This document shows, one piece after another, positions 1 to 9,755 of a stretch of 40,096 nt of DNA. The stretch comes from Terriglobia bacterium. GTDB taxonomy: Bacteria; Acidobacteriota; Terriglobia; Bryobacterales; Bryobacteraceae. The translations under genes were made by a program, and so were the position numbers. The stretch's first letter is position 1; each line of letters starts with the position of its first letter. The notes under the pieces were generated by a model that saw only the letters and a list, made by a program, of their open reading frames with translations, did not search any database and was not told where the DNA came from. The stretch is from assembly GCA_003175985.1 (NCBI GenBank), contig PSRJ01000326.1, positions 1 through 40,096 of the forward strand. The letters are read 5' to 3'.

Positions 1-123
1 GGGCTCGCCCCACGGAGTTTTAGGCGGCGTCCACTTTTTGGCCGCGGTCTGTTGCGCCGCTGCCGGTTCCGCCGCCAGGCACAACATCAGGCCGATGCCG
101 ATGCCCATCCCAATCTGTTTCAT
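1..123 (-). CDS. Secreted protein of unknown function, N-terminal fragment
   Basis: This is the first 41 codons of a minus-strand gene cut by the left edge of the window. The ATG (first base 123) is preceded by a purine-rich GGTGAGGAG/CAGGAG stretch. The peptide opens with a signal sequence (MKQIGMGIGIGLMLCLAAEP, then AAAQQ) and continues with WTPPKTPWGEP. A Trp/Pro-rich segment before a 'G-E/D-P-(D)-L' phrase is common at the mature N-terminus of acidobacterial secreted proteins, and resembles the 'KTADGKPELSGVW' phrase in the gene at 16402. They may belong to the same broad family, but this rests on one short phrase. It diverges from the metallo-hydrolase gene starting at 200. Confidence 0.7.
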   Translation of the reverse strand, partial: MKQIGMGIGIGLMLCLAAEPAAAQQTAAKKWTPPKTPWGEP

Positions 124-186
124 GCTCCTGAAACTCCTCACCATCCGAAATGGATCATATCATGACGGAGCAGTTCAACCCGCGAT

Positions 187-192
187 TACAAT
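187..192 (+). promoter_or_regulatory. Candidate -10 element (TACAAT) of a near-leaderless promoter
   Basis: TACAAT matches the sigma-70 -10 consensus at 5 of 6 bases and lies 7 nt before the ATG at 200. Transcription would begin at or next to that start codon. The best -35-like sequence is ATGACG at 162-167, with a long 19-nt spacer. If this promoter is used, the alternative ATG at 191 cannot be the start. On the other strand, TATGAT (complement of 154-159) may serve the divergent gene. Confidence 0.4.
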
Positions 193-199
193 GAGGTCT

Positions 200-1162
200 A
201 TGCACGTCGCCCTTGGCCTGCTGCTGGCCGTTTCGACCCTGGCGGCTCAGGACACTCCTGAAGCACATATCGCCGCCGCCAAAACCGCGGCGGGCGAGGA
301 CTTTCAGAGTCTCTTCCAGTTTCAATGCTACGGGCCTGGCCCTGGAGGTCTGCGCGGAGGCCAAGCGCCGGGGACTCCGCGCGCGAGCGCTCCGCGGCAG
401 CCGGGCCCGCCGGACCGGTCCACATGGTATGCCGAACCCGTGAAGGTCTTCGACAATCTCTACTTTCTTGGCCAGTCCGAATACTCCGTCTGGGCGATCA
501 CCACCTCCGAGGGCATCATTGTCCTCGACACTATCTTCGATTATTCGGTCGAGGACGAAGTTGTAGCCGGGATGAAAAAACTGGGATTGGACGCGGCCGA
601 TATCAAATACGCCATCGTCAGTCATCCACACCCCGATCACGACGGCGGCGCGAGGTTTCTTCAGGAGCATTACGGCACGCGAGTGATCATGTCGCCGGCA
701 GACTGGGATGTGCTCGACAGGCGAACCAACGGCACGAAGCCGAAGAGGGATATTGAGGCCACCGATGGCCAGAAGCTCACGCTCGGCGACACCACGCTGA
801 CACTCTTTATCACGCCGGGTCATACGCCGGGCACAATCTCTACTGTGATTCCCGTAAAGGACAACGGGACCCCGCACCTGGCGGCGCTCTGGGGCGGCGT
901 GGGGCTCAACCCGGACACGGAGTCCGTGAAGAACTACATCCGGTCGGCACAGCGATTCAGCGGCATTGTCAGGCAGGCGGGAGCCGATATCATCCTTTCG
1001 AACCACACCGATTGGGACCGGTCCAAGATCAACCTGCCGATGCTGGCTAAGCGCGCACCGGGCAGCAGTCCCAATCCATACATCGTCCGGAATGCGAAGG
1101 TGCTCAATTTTCTGAAAGTCGCCGAAGAGTGCGCCACGGCGCGGGTCTTGGGGGCGAGGTGA
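200..1162 (+). CDS. Secreted MBL-fold metallo-hydrolase, subclass B3-like
   Basis: A metallo-beta-lactamase-fold hydrolase of about 320 residues, probably exported: the N-terminus (MHVALGLLLAVSTLAAQ) is a short signal peptide. The zinc-site motif is complete: His-Pro-His-Pro-Asp-His at residues 142-147, a second-shell TPGHTPG with His at 208, and a third His at 269 (SNHTD). This is the arrangement of the B3 branch. An unusual Pro/Gly/Arg-rich segment (about residues 44-72) precedes the fold. The hydrolysed substrate is not evident; B3-like folds include lactamases, lactonases and other hydrolases. ATG at 191 is an alternative start, but 200 fits the -10 element at 187-192. The stop overlaps the next gene's GTG by four bases (GTGA), so the two are probably co-translated. 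Confidence 0.85.
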   Translation: MHVALGLLLAVSTLAAQDTPEAHIAAAKTAAGEDFQSLFQFQCYGPGPGGLRGGQAPGTPRASAPRQPGPPDRSTWYAEPVKVFDNLYFLGQSEYSVWAITTSEGIIVLDTIFDYSVEDEVVAGMKKLGLDAADIKYAIVSHPHPDHDGGARFLQEHYGTRVIMSPADWDVLDRRTNGTKPKRDIEATDGQKLTLGDTTLTLFITPGHTPGTISTVIPVKDNGTPHLAALWGGVGLNPDTESVKNYIRSAQRFSGIVRQAGADIILSNHTDWDRSKINLPMLAKRAPGSSPNPYIVRNAKVLNFLKVAEECATARVLGAR

Positions 1163-2730
1163 AGCTTCCGGATCGCTACAACCTAGTAGATCATTTCGTA
1201 GACCGGCATATCCGCGAGGGTCGTGGCGGCAAAACGGCGATCATCAGTGGGGATCGCTGCGTTACGTATTCCGAAGTTTCTGCGCAGGTCAACCGTGTTG
1301 GCAACGCGCTGCGGGAGATCGGACTCGAGCAGGAACAGCGGGCGTTGCTGGTGCTCCCGGATGTCCCGGAGTTCGCAGCCGCGTATTTAGGAACGATGAA
1401 GATGGGAGCGGTGGCCGTGCCGACGAGCACTGCTTTGCGGGCAGATGATTACGCATACTTCCTTGAGGAGAGCCGGGCCAAAGTCGCGATCGTCCACTCC
1501 GCGCTACTCGCTGGATTCGGACCGGCGCTTTCCGGCCAGCGCTATTTGAAACACATCATCGTGTGCGGAGAGCCCGTGGAGGGTTACCTCCACTGGAACC
1601 GTTTCCTGAAGGACGCGTCGCCGGAATTGGAAGCGGCGCCTACGAGGAAAGATGACACCGCCTTCTGGCTCTGGACTTCCGGAAGCACGGGACGGCCGAA
1701 AGCTGCCGTACACCGGCACCACGACTGGTTCTGTTGCAGCGAGTATTATGCGCGCGGCGTCCTGGATATTCGGGCGGACGATGTTACCTTCTCCTCATCC
1801 AAGCTCTTTCACGCCTACGGCCTTGGCAACGGACTGATGTTTCCGTTTCACGTGGGCGCCACGACCGTTTTGTACCCGGGCAAGCCGCAACCTAAGACGA
1901 TTCTGGAGATCGCGCAGGCCAGCCGGCCCACACTCTTCTTCTCCGTACCGACACTCTACGCATCAATGCTGCAGGAGGCGGAACGCACGGTTTATGATCT
2001 CGCGTCGATTCGTCTGGCGGCTTCGGCCGCGGAGCCTCTTCCCGCCGAAATCTTCCGGCGCTGGAAACAGCGTTTCGGCCTCGAGATTCTGGACGGCATC
2101 GGATCGACAGAGGTGTTGCACATTTATCTCTCGGCGCGCGCCGGACAGGTGCGCCCCGGAAGTACGGGGCAGGCCGTGCCGGGCTACGAACTGGCCCTAA
2201 TCGACAATGCGGGGCAGCCGGCGCCTCCCGGCGTCATCGGAGACTTGCTGGTGGCCGGCCCCAGCACGGCGCAATGTTACTGGAACCGCCACGCTCTGAC
2301 GCAGGACCGTATGCGCGGCCGATGGTTCTTCACGGGAGACAAATACAGAGTCGATGAAGATGGCTACTATTGGTACGCCGGCCGGTCGGACGATATGTTT
2401 CGCGTGTCGGGTCAATGGTTGTCGCCGATCGAAGTGGAGGGTGCGCTGATCGAGCATTCCTGCGTTCTCGAAGCCGCGGTGGTTGCCTTTGAAGAGGAGA
2501 CTGGGCTCCACACTCCGCAAGCGTTCGTCGTTCTGCGAGAGGGCTACGCGGGTAACACGGACCTGGTCAAAGAGCTCCAGGATTTCGTAAAGCAGCGAAT
2601 CACGCCCTACAAGTACCCGCGCCGCATCGAATTCCTGCCCGAGTTGCCCAAAACGGCTGCCGGAAAAGTATTGCGATACAAGCTCCGCGAGATGAGCCGC
2701 ACCACCTTGGCGCAGGAGTCCAACTCGTAA
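1159..2730 (+). CDS. Benzoate-CoA ligase family AMP-forming acyl-CoA synthetase
   Basis: An ANL-superfamily enzyme (about 523 aa) that would activate a carboxylate with ATP and join it to CoA in the cytoplasm. Core motifs are intact: P-loop TSGSTGRPK (173-181), GIGSTE (313-318), TGD (392-394), the hinge region around YAGRSDDMFRVSG (406-418), and the C-terminal catalytic lysine K503 in PKTAAGKVLR. The phrase DGIGSTEVLHIYLS is characteristic of the benzoate-CoA ligase subgroup, so an aromatic acid is the likely substrate, though it could be another aryl or short acid. The GTG at 1159 overlaps the upstream stop as GTGA and has GGGGGCGAGG just before it; an in-frame ATG at 1129 is the alternative. 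No other aromatic-degradation gene lies nearby. Confidence 0.88.
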   Translation: MKLPDRYNLVDHFVDRHIREGRGGKTAIISGDRCVTYSEVSAQVNRVGNALREIGLEQEQRALLVLPDVPEFAAAYLGTMKMGAVAVPTSTALRADDYAYFLEESRAKVAIVHSALLAGFGPALSGQRYLKHIIVCGEPVEGYLHWNRFLKDASPELEAAPTRKDDTAFWLWTSGSTGRPKAAVHRHHDWFCCSEYYARGVLDIRADDVTFSSSKLFHAYGLGNGLMFPFHVGATTVLYPGKPQPKTILEIAQASRPTLFFSVPTLYASMLQEAERTVYDLASIRLAASAAEPLPAEIFRRWKQRFGLEILDGIGSTEVLHIYLSARAGQVRPGSTGQAVPGYELALIDNAGQPAPPGVIGDLLVAGPSTAQCYWNRHALTQDRMRGRWFFTGDKYRVDEDGYYWYAGRSDDMFRVSGQWLSPIEVEGALIEHSCVLEAAVVAFEEETGLHTPQAFVVLREGYAGNTDLVKELQDFVKQRITPYKYPRRIEFLPELPKTAAGKVLRYKLREMSRTTLAQESNS

Positions 2731-2749
2731 TCGGCAATATACGCTCGCC

Positions 2750-2786
2750 GAAACAGCCCGCTGTTTCACCTTGAAACATTCGTTTC
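2750..2786. repeat. Four alternating GAAAC/GTTTC half-sites (overlapping inverted repeats)
   Basis: The gap after the ligase gene holds GAAAC (2750-2754), GTTTC (2763-2767), GAAAC (2773-2777) and GTTTC (2782-2786). The first pair forms a perfect 7-bp stem (GAAACAG, 4-nt loop, CTGTTTC). The second and third form another (TGTTTCA, 3-nt loop, TGAAACA). The two stems share the central arm and are mutually exclusive. This could be an operator with repeated half-sites, a terminator of the ligase transcript (no T-tract follows), or a switching RNA structure. Confidence 0.5.
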
Positions 2787-2848
2787 AGAACGGGTCAGAC
2801 CTGAGGCCCTAGCCAATAAGAAATAAGGTATTTATCTCCTAAACTCTG

Positions 2849-2864
2849 TGGCAATCGCGTTGCA
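2849..2864 (+). promoter_or_regulatory. Sigma-54 (RpoN) promoter, -24/-12
   Basis: TGGCAATCGCGTTGCA fits the sigma-54 consensus TGGCAC-N5-TTGCA with exact spacing: GG at 2850-2851 and GC at 2862-2863. Only the last base of the -24 block differs (A for C). Transcription would begin near 2875, leaving a leader of roughly 54 nt before the ATG at 2929. No other good promoter was seen in this 198-bp gap. An enhancer-binding activator would be required; the repeats at 2750-2786, about 90 bp upstream, are placed where such a protein might bind. Confidence 0.65.
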
Positions 2865-2928
2865 CTACTGATTGCTGCCGGGCCACTCCGGCCGGCAAAT
2901 CCGGAAATCAGGAAAAGGACGAAAAACA

Positions 2929-3687
2929 ATGCGGGTGCAACGTGTGTCTCTACGGCGGCGGCAGAAGGTTTCTCAGGATGTACGCGATCAGATTGTGCTC
3001 GATCATCTTTCGCTCGTCAAAGCGATCGCGATTCGAGTCCACGAAAACCTACCCGTACATGTGGATCTGGACGATCTGGTGCATGCCGGCGTTCTGGGCC
3101 TGTTCGATGCGGTCGAAAAATACGATTCCTCAAAGAACGTCGCCTTCCAGAGCTATGCGAAGCATCGTATCAAGGGCGCTATTCTGGACAGCCTGCGGCA
3201 GCTCGACTGGGCCTCGAGGGATATGCGGAAACGCCAAAAACAAATGGATTCGGTGACACGCGATTTATCGACGAAGCTGGGGCGCACACCCACCGAATCG
3301 GAAGTTGCGCAAGAGATGGGAATCGGAATTGACCGCTGGCGCCGGATGCTTTCCGAGCTGCGCACGATCGGCCTGGTCTCGACGACCGTTCATAGCGAAG
3401 ATGAAGGCGACCGCGTCCAGGAGTTTGCCGACACGCTCGAACTGCAACCGGATCGCGTCTGTGCCCGCCGGCAGTTACAGAGCACGTTGGCACGAGCCAT
3501 GAAGAACCTGCCCGAGCGCTACCAGAAAGTGGTCTTCCTCTACTACACCAATGAGATGACCATGAAGGAGATTGGCGACCTGCTGGGAGTCAATGAGAGC
3601 CGGATTTCGCAGATCCACAAGACTGCCCTGCAAAAGATGGCGACGGCGCTCGAAGCGCAGGGCATCCACTCGGCACAGGTGTTTTGA
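2929..3687 (+). CDS. RNA polymerase sigma factor, FliA/WhiG (sigma-28) type
   Basis: A 252-residue alternative sigma factor. Region 2 (about 25-100) contains DLDDLVHAGVLGLFDAVEKYD and the FliA-like RIKGAILDSLRQLDWASRDMR. Region 3 spans about 105-145. Region 4 (about 190-240) ends with a helix-turn-helix, TMKEIGDLLGVNESRISQIH. There is no region 1.1, and the length matches the FliA/WhiG family, which normally drives late flagellar and chemotaxis genes or, in non-flagellates, other developmental genes. The ATG at 2929 follows AGGAAAAGGACG. An upstream in-frame ATG at 2872 lies before the transcription start predicted from the sigma-54 promoter, so it is unlikely. The stop is three bases from the convergent cytochrome b stop. 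No flagellar gene lies in the window. Confidence 0.9.
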   Translation: MRVQRVSLRRRQKVSQDVRDQIVLDHLSLVKAIAIRVHENLPVHVDLDDLVHAGVLGLFDAVEKYDSSKNVAFQSYAKHRIKGAILDSLRQLDWASRDMRKRQKQMDSVTRDLSTKLGRTPTESEVAQEMGIGIDRWRRMLSELRTIGLVSTTVHSEDEGDRVQEFADTLELQPDRVCARRQLQSTLARAMKNLPERYQKVVFLYYTNEMTMKEIGDLLGVNESRISQIHKTALQKMATALEAQGIHSAQVF

Positions 3688-3690
3688 GCT

Positions 3691-5328
3691 TCAGGACTCC
3701 GGCAGCGCGAACAGGTACGCCGTCAGGTTTTCCAGGTCCTTCTGGTTGAGCCGGTAAGCCGGCATGATGCTTCCCGGCGAGAGTTTGGCGGGATCGAGGA
3801 AATGCTCCTGTACCCAGCTACGGCTGCGCCGTCTGGTCAACCCGTTCAGGTTAGGACCGATTTGCGTTCCGATGCCGTTCACCTGGTGGCAGTCGCTGCA
3901 CCCGTTGACCTGGTAGACCAGCGCCCCCTGCACCATGAACTCGGGCGCGTTGAAGAGCGCCATGGCATTATCCGTATTCAGCTTGAGCAGGAAGGCAGCC
4001 AGTGAGTTCAACTGGGGATCGCTCAGTTGGATCGGAGGCATCGATGTGCCAGGGCGCACGCCCGCCGGGCTCTTGAAATGCTGGATCATCCAGGCTGCAT
4101 TCCGGCGAATGGCGGTCTGCGCCAAATCGGGCCCTATGGATCCGCCATCGCCCACCGCGTGACAACTTACACAGTTTTCGCGGCGGAAATACCCGACACC
4201 GGCCATCTCTTCCGGCGAGAGCTGCATCCAGTCGGTGGGCGCGGAATAATCCACCGCCACCTCGCGCGCCTCTTTGGGCGTGGTAATGACGGCGGCCGCG
4301 GTCAATCCGGTCCAGCCCAGCGCGGCGAGCGCTACAAAACCGGCAGCGAACGTCCGCCGCGTGACCTTGATCATCTGCCCGCGATCGATAAACGGCACCA
4401 TGATCAGAGCCACCACTGCCAGACCCGGCAACACGACAGCGCCAACTACTTCCAGCGGACCGCTAAACAGCTTGAGTGTCTGGAACAAGAACAAAAAGTA
4501 CCATTCGGGACGGGGAATGTAGGACGTGTCCGAAGGGTCGGCCAACTGCTCCAAAGGCACGCGCGCCGCGACTGCCATCGTGAACAGAATGGCGAAGGCC
4601 GCGAAAATCGCAATGGTATCTTTGAAAACCTGCTCCGGATAGAACTTCTTGGCAGGAACCAACTCATCGCCCGGGGCCGGAGCCACTCCATGCTTGCGCA
4701 CCAGGTAAATGTGAACGCCGATCAGCATCGCGGTGGCAGGCGGCAGCAACAGCACGTGCAGCCCGAAAAAGCGGGCGAAGGTCACTACGCCGATTGACCC
4801 CTCGCCTCCGAGCAATCGCGTCAGATAAGGACCTAATAGCGGCGCCTGCGCCGCAATCTTCGTTGTGACCACCGTTCCCCAATAGGCCCGGTTGTCCCAG
4901 GGGAGCAGGTATCCAGTAAGCCCATAAGCAAGCGTCAGGAGCAGCAGCACGACTCCCACCATCCACGTGGTCTCGCGGGGCTTCTTGTAGGCCCCATAGA
5001 GGAACACTTGGATCATGTGGAGCACCACCACCACGATCATCATGCTGGCGCCCCAGTGATGCAGGCCGCGCATCAAGCGGCCGCCCGTGAGTTCAGTCAG
5101 AATGTAACGCAGGCTGTTATAAGCGTCTCCGGGTGTGGGCGCGTAGTTAAACGCCAGCATGGCGCCGGTGAAGGCCTGCACCAGAAACAGGAACACAGCC
5201 ACGCTGCCAAACACCTGATGCCAGCCACTGGAGGCGGGAATTTCTTCGTACAAAAACTTGCGCGCCGCAGTGGGAATGCCGGTGCGGTGATCCACCCATT
5301 CGTTCAGCCTGTTCCAGTGCTGTCTCAT
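3691..5328 (-). CDS. Cytochrome b (b6-type) fused to a dihaem cytochrome c domain
   Basis: The core membrane subunit of a quinol:cytochrome c oxidoreductase, 545 aa. The N-terminal part is cytochrome b with haem ligands H90/H104 and H191/H206. The second-helix spacing of 15 is the b6-type spacing. The subunit-IV-like part carries the quinol-site PEWY motif (274-277). After the last membrane helix (about 328-350) comes a periplasmic tail with two c-haem sites, CVSCH (386-390) and CSDCH (477-481). The cysteine that binds the extra haem in cyanobacterial b6 appears absent. The fused tail probably replaces cytochrome c1/f. The gene overlaps the Rieske stop by ATGA, so they form one operon with the Rieske gene first. 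Confidence 0.93.
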   Translation of the reverse strand: MRQHWNRLNEWVDHRTGIPTAARKFLYEEIPASSGWHQVFGSVAVFLFLVQAFTGAMLAFNYAPTPGDAYNSLRYILTELTGGRLMRGLHHWGASMMIVVVVLHMIQVFLYGAYKKPRETTWMVGVVLLLLTLAYGLTGYLLPWDNRAYWGTVVTTKIAAQAPLLGPYLTRLLGGEGSIGVVTFARFFGLHVLLLPPATAMLIGVHIYLVRKHGVAPAPGDELVPAKKFYPEQVFKDTIAIFAAFAILFTMAVAARVPLEQLADPSDTSYIPRPEWYFLFLFQTLKLFSGPLEVVGAVVLPGLAVVALIMVPFIDRGQMIKVTRRTFAAGFVALAALGWTGLTAAAVITTPKEAREVAVDYSAPTDWMQLSPEEMAGVGYFRRENCVSCHAVGDGGSIGPDLAQTAIRRNAAWMIQHFKSPAGVRPGTSMPPIQLSDPQLNSLAAFLLKLNTDNAMALFNAPEFMVQGALVYQVNGCSDCHQVNGIGTQIGPNLNGLTRRRSRSWVQEHFLDPAKLSPGSIMPAYRLNQKDLENLTAYLFALPES

Positions 5329-5852
5329 GCCGTCTGACCCGGGGAGGACTGCAGCGGTCCCACCAAAAGCTGTTTGCCATCGATTCTGGTCTGATAGCGG
5401 TCCAGGGGACGGGGCGCCGGGCCGTCGAGAACCTTACCCTCAATCGAGAAAAGAGAATTATGGCAGGGGCAGATGAACTCGTTTTTGCCTTGATCCCAAT
5501 GGTATGCGCAGCCTAAATGAGTACATTGGGGTGCGTAGGCCACCACCTGGTTGTTGGGCAGCTTGACCACCCAAGCCGTACTCTTTTCGCTGGTGACCTT
5601 CCAGCCATCCACGCGGTTGCGGCGGAAAGTCATCTCAACCGGGCTGTTGGAAGCAAGCTGGGTGACATCTCCCGCATCCACCCACTCGCTCTGACGGCGC
5701 ATCCGGGGCGGCACAAACAGGTAAATTAGTGCGGGAAGGCCCAGTGCCGCCGATATGATCCCCCAAAGCCCATAAATGGCTACAACATAAAAGCTACGGC
5801 GCGTTGTAACGGGCGCCTTTTGAGATTCTGCCACCGTGCGCACAGGATCCAT
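5325..5852 (-). CDS. Rieske 2Fe-2S protein of the bc complex
   Basis: The iron-sulphur subunit (175 aa) that takes electrons from quinol and passes them to the c-type haems of the partner encoded just downstream. After a Lys/Arg-containing N-terminus, one membrane anchor (about 22-47) holds it to the inner membrane. A Rieske fold follows with box I CTHLGC (110-115) and box II CPCHNS (128-133), which bind the cluster through two Cys and two His. The usual CPCHGS is CPCHNS here. The ATG at 5852 is 14 nt from an AGAAGG sequence, a rather distant ribosome-binding site. The stop overlaps the cytochrome b start. Confidence 0.93.
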   Translation of the reverse strand: MDPVRTVAESQKAPVTTRRSFYVVAIYGLWGIISAALGLPALIYLFVPPRMRRQSEWVDAGDVTQLASNSPVEMTFRRNRVDGWKVTSEKSTAWVVKLPNNQVVAYAPQCTHLGCAYHWDQGKNEFICPCHNSLFSIEGKVLDGPAPRPLDRYQTRIDGKQLLVGPLQSSPGQTA

Positions 5853-5970
5853 GCTAAGGGAGACCCTTCTTGAAAAGGTTATTTTAGTGTATAGGCTTTG
5901 TAAATAACGGGAAAGTTACATAGGAGCTATTGAAGCCACCCGTGGCATGTGGTAAGGAAAGCCGGTTGCC

Positions 5971-5982
5971 GCCCCGCGGGGC
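5971..5982 (-). terminator. GC-rich palindrome just after the pilin gene
   Basis: GCCCCGCGGGGC is a perfect 12-base palindrome beginning 5 bases after the pilin stop codon, flanked by CCGG sequences that can extend pairing. Only a weak T-run (TTTCCTT) follows on the minus strand, so it is either a poor intrinsic terminator or an mRNA 3'-end stabiliser. It closes the kdsB-pyrG-kdsA-pilin unit before the Rieske operon. Confidence 0.35.
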
Positions 5983-5987
5983 GCCGG

Positions 5988-6461
5988 TTAATGTGAGCCC
6001 AACTCCTTGCTTGTGGGGGTCGCCGGTTCGGCTCCGTAGTTTTCCCGAATGACCATGCTCTGGTCGGAGTAGAACGTCCGGGTGCCGCTGCTCCCATAGG
6101 TCACCGGTACAGCATTGATCACGTATCCGCCCGGCGTGCCGGTCATGGTGAACTTGTAACCGCTCTTTTCGCCTTGCGCGAGATCGTTGCCGATCAGATC
6201 GGAGGCAGCAGCCGTGGGCGCGCCGCTCGCCGGAGGACCCAGTTCGGCCAGCGACGTGGCATAGTGTCCGTACTGCGAGTTGTACTGCACCTGGACGGTG
6301 TGAATCGTCTGTATGGCCTTGACGGCGGCCGTTTCGTGGGCGTAACGCGTGGCATTATTCAGTTTCGGTAGGGCAACCGTCACGATAATGAGGATGATCG
6401 CAATCACGATCAGCAGCTCAATCAAAGAGAAGCCACGGCGTCGCTTGTCGGAATTCGTCAT
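5988..6461 (-). CDS. Type IV pilin-like / type II pseudopilin-like protein
   Basis: A 157-residue prepilin. It has a short basic leader ending RRRG (10) followed by mature FSLIELLIVIAIILIIVTVA, with the conserved Glu at mature position 5 (E15). This is a class III signal cleaved and methylated by the prepilin peptidase. The C-terminal domain has pilin-like Gly/Thr/Ser-rich strands and contains no cysteine pair. It could be a major pilin, a minor pilin or a secretion pseudopilin. It starts 10 bp after kdsA, with no recognisable promoter or strong ribosome-binding site between them, so it is probably read through from the KDO operon. That is an unusual place for a pilin gene. Confidence 0.85.
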   Translation of the reverse strand: MTNSDKRRRGFSLIELLIVIAIILIIVTVALPKLNNATRYAHETAAVKAIQTIHTVQVQYNSQYGHYATSLAELGPPASGAPTAAASDLIGNDLAQGEKSGYKFTMTGTPGGYVINAVPVTYGSSGTRTFYSDQSMVIRENYGAEPATPTSKELGSH

Positions 6462-6471
6462 ACGGATACTT

Positions 6472-8945
<2,474 letters not shown>

Positions 8946-8953
<8 letters not shown>

Positions 8954-9695
8954 TCGCGTGTACCCCCGTCATTTCAAAAAGCCGCGAGACTCTTGCCAAG
9001 TCTTCCGGCGTATCCACACCCCAGGATTCGTACTCGGTTTCCACCACTTGAATGCGGTGGCCATTTTCCAGGACCCGCAACTGTTCCAATCGCTCGGCCT
9101 CTTCGAGGGGCCCGACCCGAAGCGCCGGATATTGCAGGAGAAACTCCCGCCGGTAGACGTAGAGTCCGATGTGCTTGTACCAGGTTGCAGGGCGCCCGTC
9201 ACGCGCGAACGGTATCGGACTCCGCGAAAAATAAATCGCCGCGCCCGAAAAATCGGTCACTACTTTGACTACGTTGGGATCGGCGATCTCTCGCGGATCT
9301 TCAATCTTCTTTTTGAGCGTGCAGACTGGGATGTCCGGATCGTGAACCATCGGAAGAATTGCGGCATCGATGGCCGCCGGATCGATGAGCGGCTCGTCGC
9401 CTTGAATGTTGACCACGATTCCCGCGCTTTCCGCGGACGCCACCTCTGCCACGCGATCGGTTCCGGAGGTGTGATCTGACCGCGTCATGCGCACAAGGGC
9501 GCCAAAGGAGCGTGCGGTTGCGTAAACACGCTCGTCGTCGGTGGCAATTATCGTGCTGGTCAGATACCGCGCCATTGCGGCCCGTTCGTACACATGTTGC
9601 AGCATGCTCTTACCGGCGATGGAGGCGAGGACTTTTCCGGGGAAACGAGAAGAGGAAAACCGTGCAGGAATGACGCCCAAAATTTTACGGGGCAC
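8946..9695 (-). CDS. kdsB: 3-deoxy-manno-octulosonate cytidylyltransferase (CMP-KDO synthetase)
   Basis: Activates KDO with CTP to give CMP-KDO for lipid A-core assembly. The 249-residue protein shows the nucleotidyltransferase N-terminus [17 protein letters not shown] (7-23), IATDDERV (50-57), [11 protein letters not shown] (74-84), the metal-binding NIQGDEPL (95-102) and [14 protein letters not shown]. It is the first gene of the kdsB-pyrG-kdsA-pilin unit. The start is GTG (first base 9695) with no visible Shine-Dalgarno sequence. A TGGTATGAT extended -10 ends five bases upstream, so the mRNA may be leaderless. It diverges from the VWA gene at 9756. Confidence 0.96.
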
Positions 9696-9700
9696 AGAAG

Positions 9701-9709
9701 ATCATACCA
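9701..9709 (-). promoter_or_regulatory. Extended -10 promoter element for kdsB
   Basis: On the minus strand the sequence is TGGTATGAT, a TG-N extension plus a 5/6 -10 hexamer. The hexamer ends 5 nt before the GTG of kdsB. No convincing -35 was seen, which fits an extended -10 promoter. Transcription would begin at or within a base or two of the start codon. Confidence 0.45.
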
Positions 9710-9755
9710 CAAAAACCCTATGCTAGACTTGGGAAAGAAAGGCTGGGGAGCTGCG

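Noticed and set aside
155..1006. Open minus-strand frame of 283 codons opposite the MBL gene
   Set aside because: It is antisense to a gene with a complete zinc-site motif set, and its own translation shows no recognisable family.
2872..2928. Longer start for the sigma factor (ATG at 2872)
   Set aside because: The 19 extra codons resemble no known sigma-factor N-terminus, the ATG lies upstream of the start site predicted from the sigma-54 promoter, and the ATG at 2929 has the ribosome-binding site.
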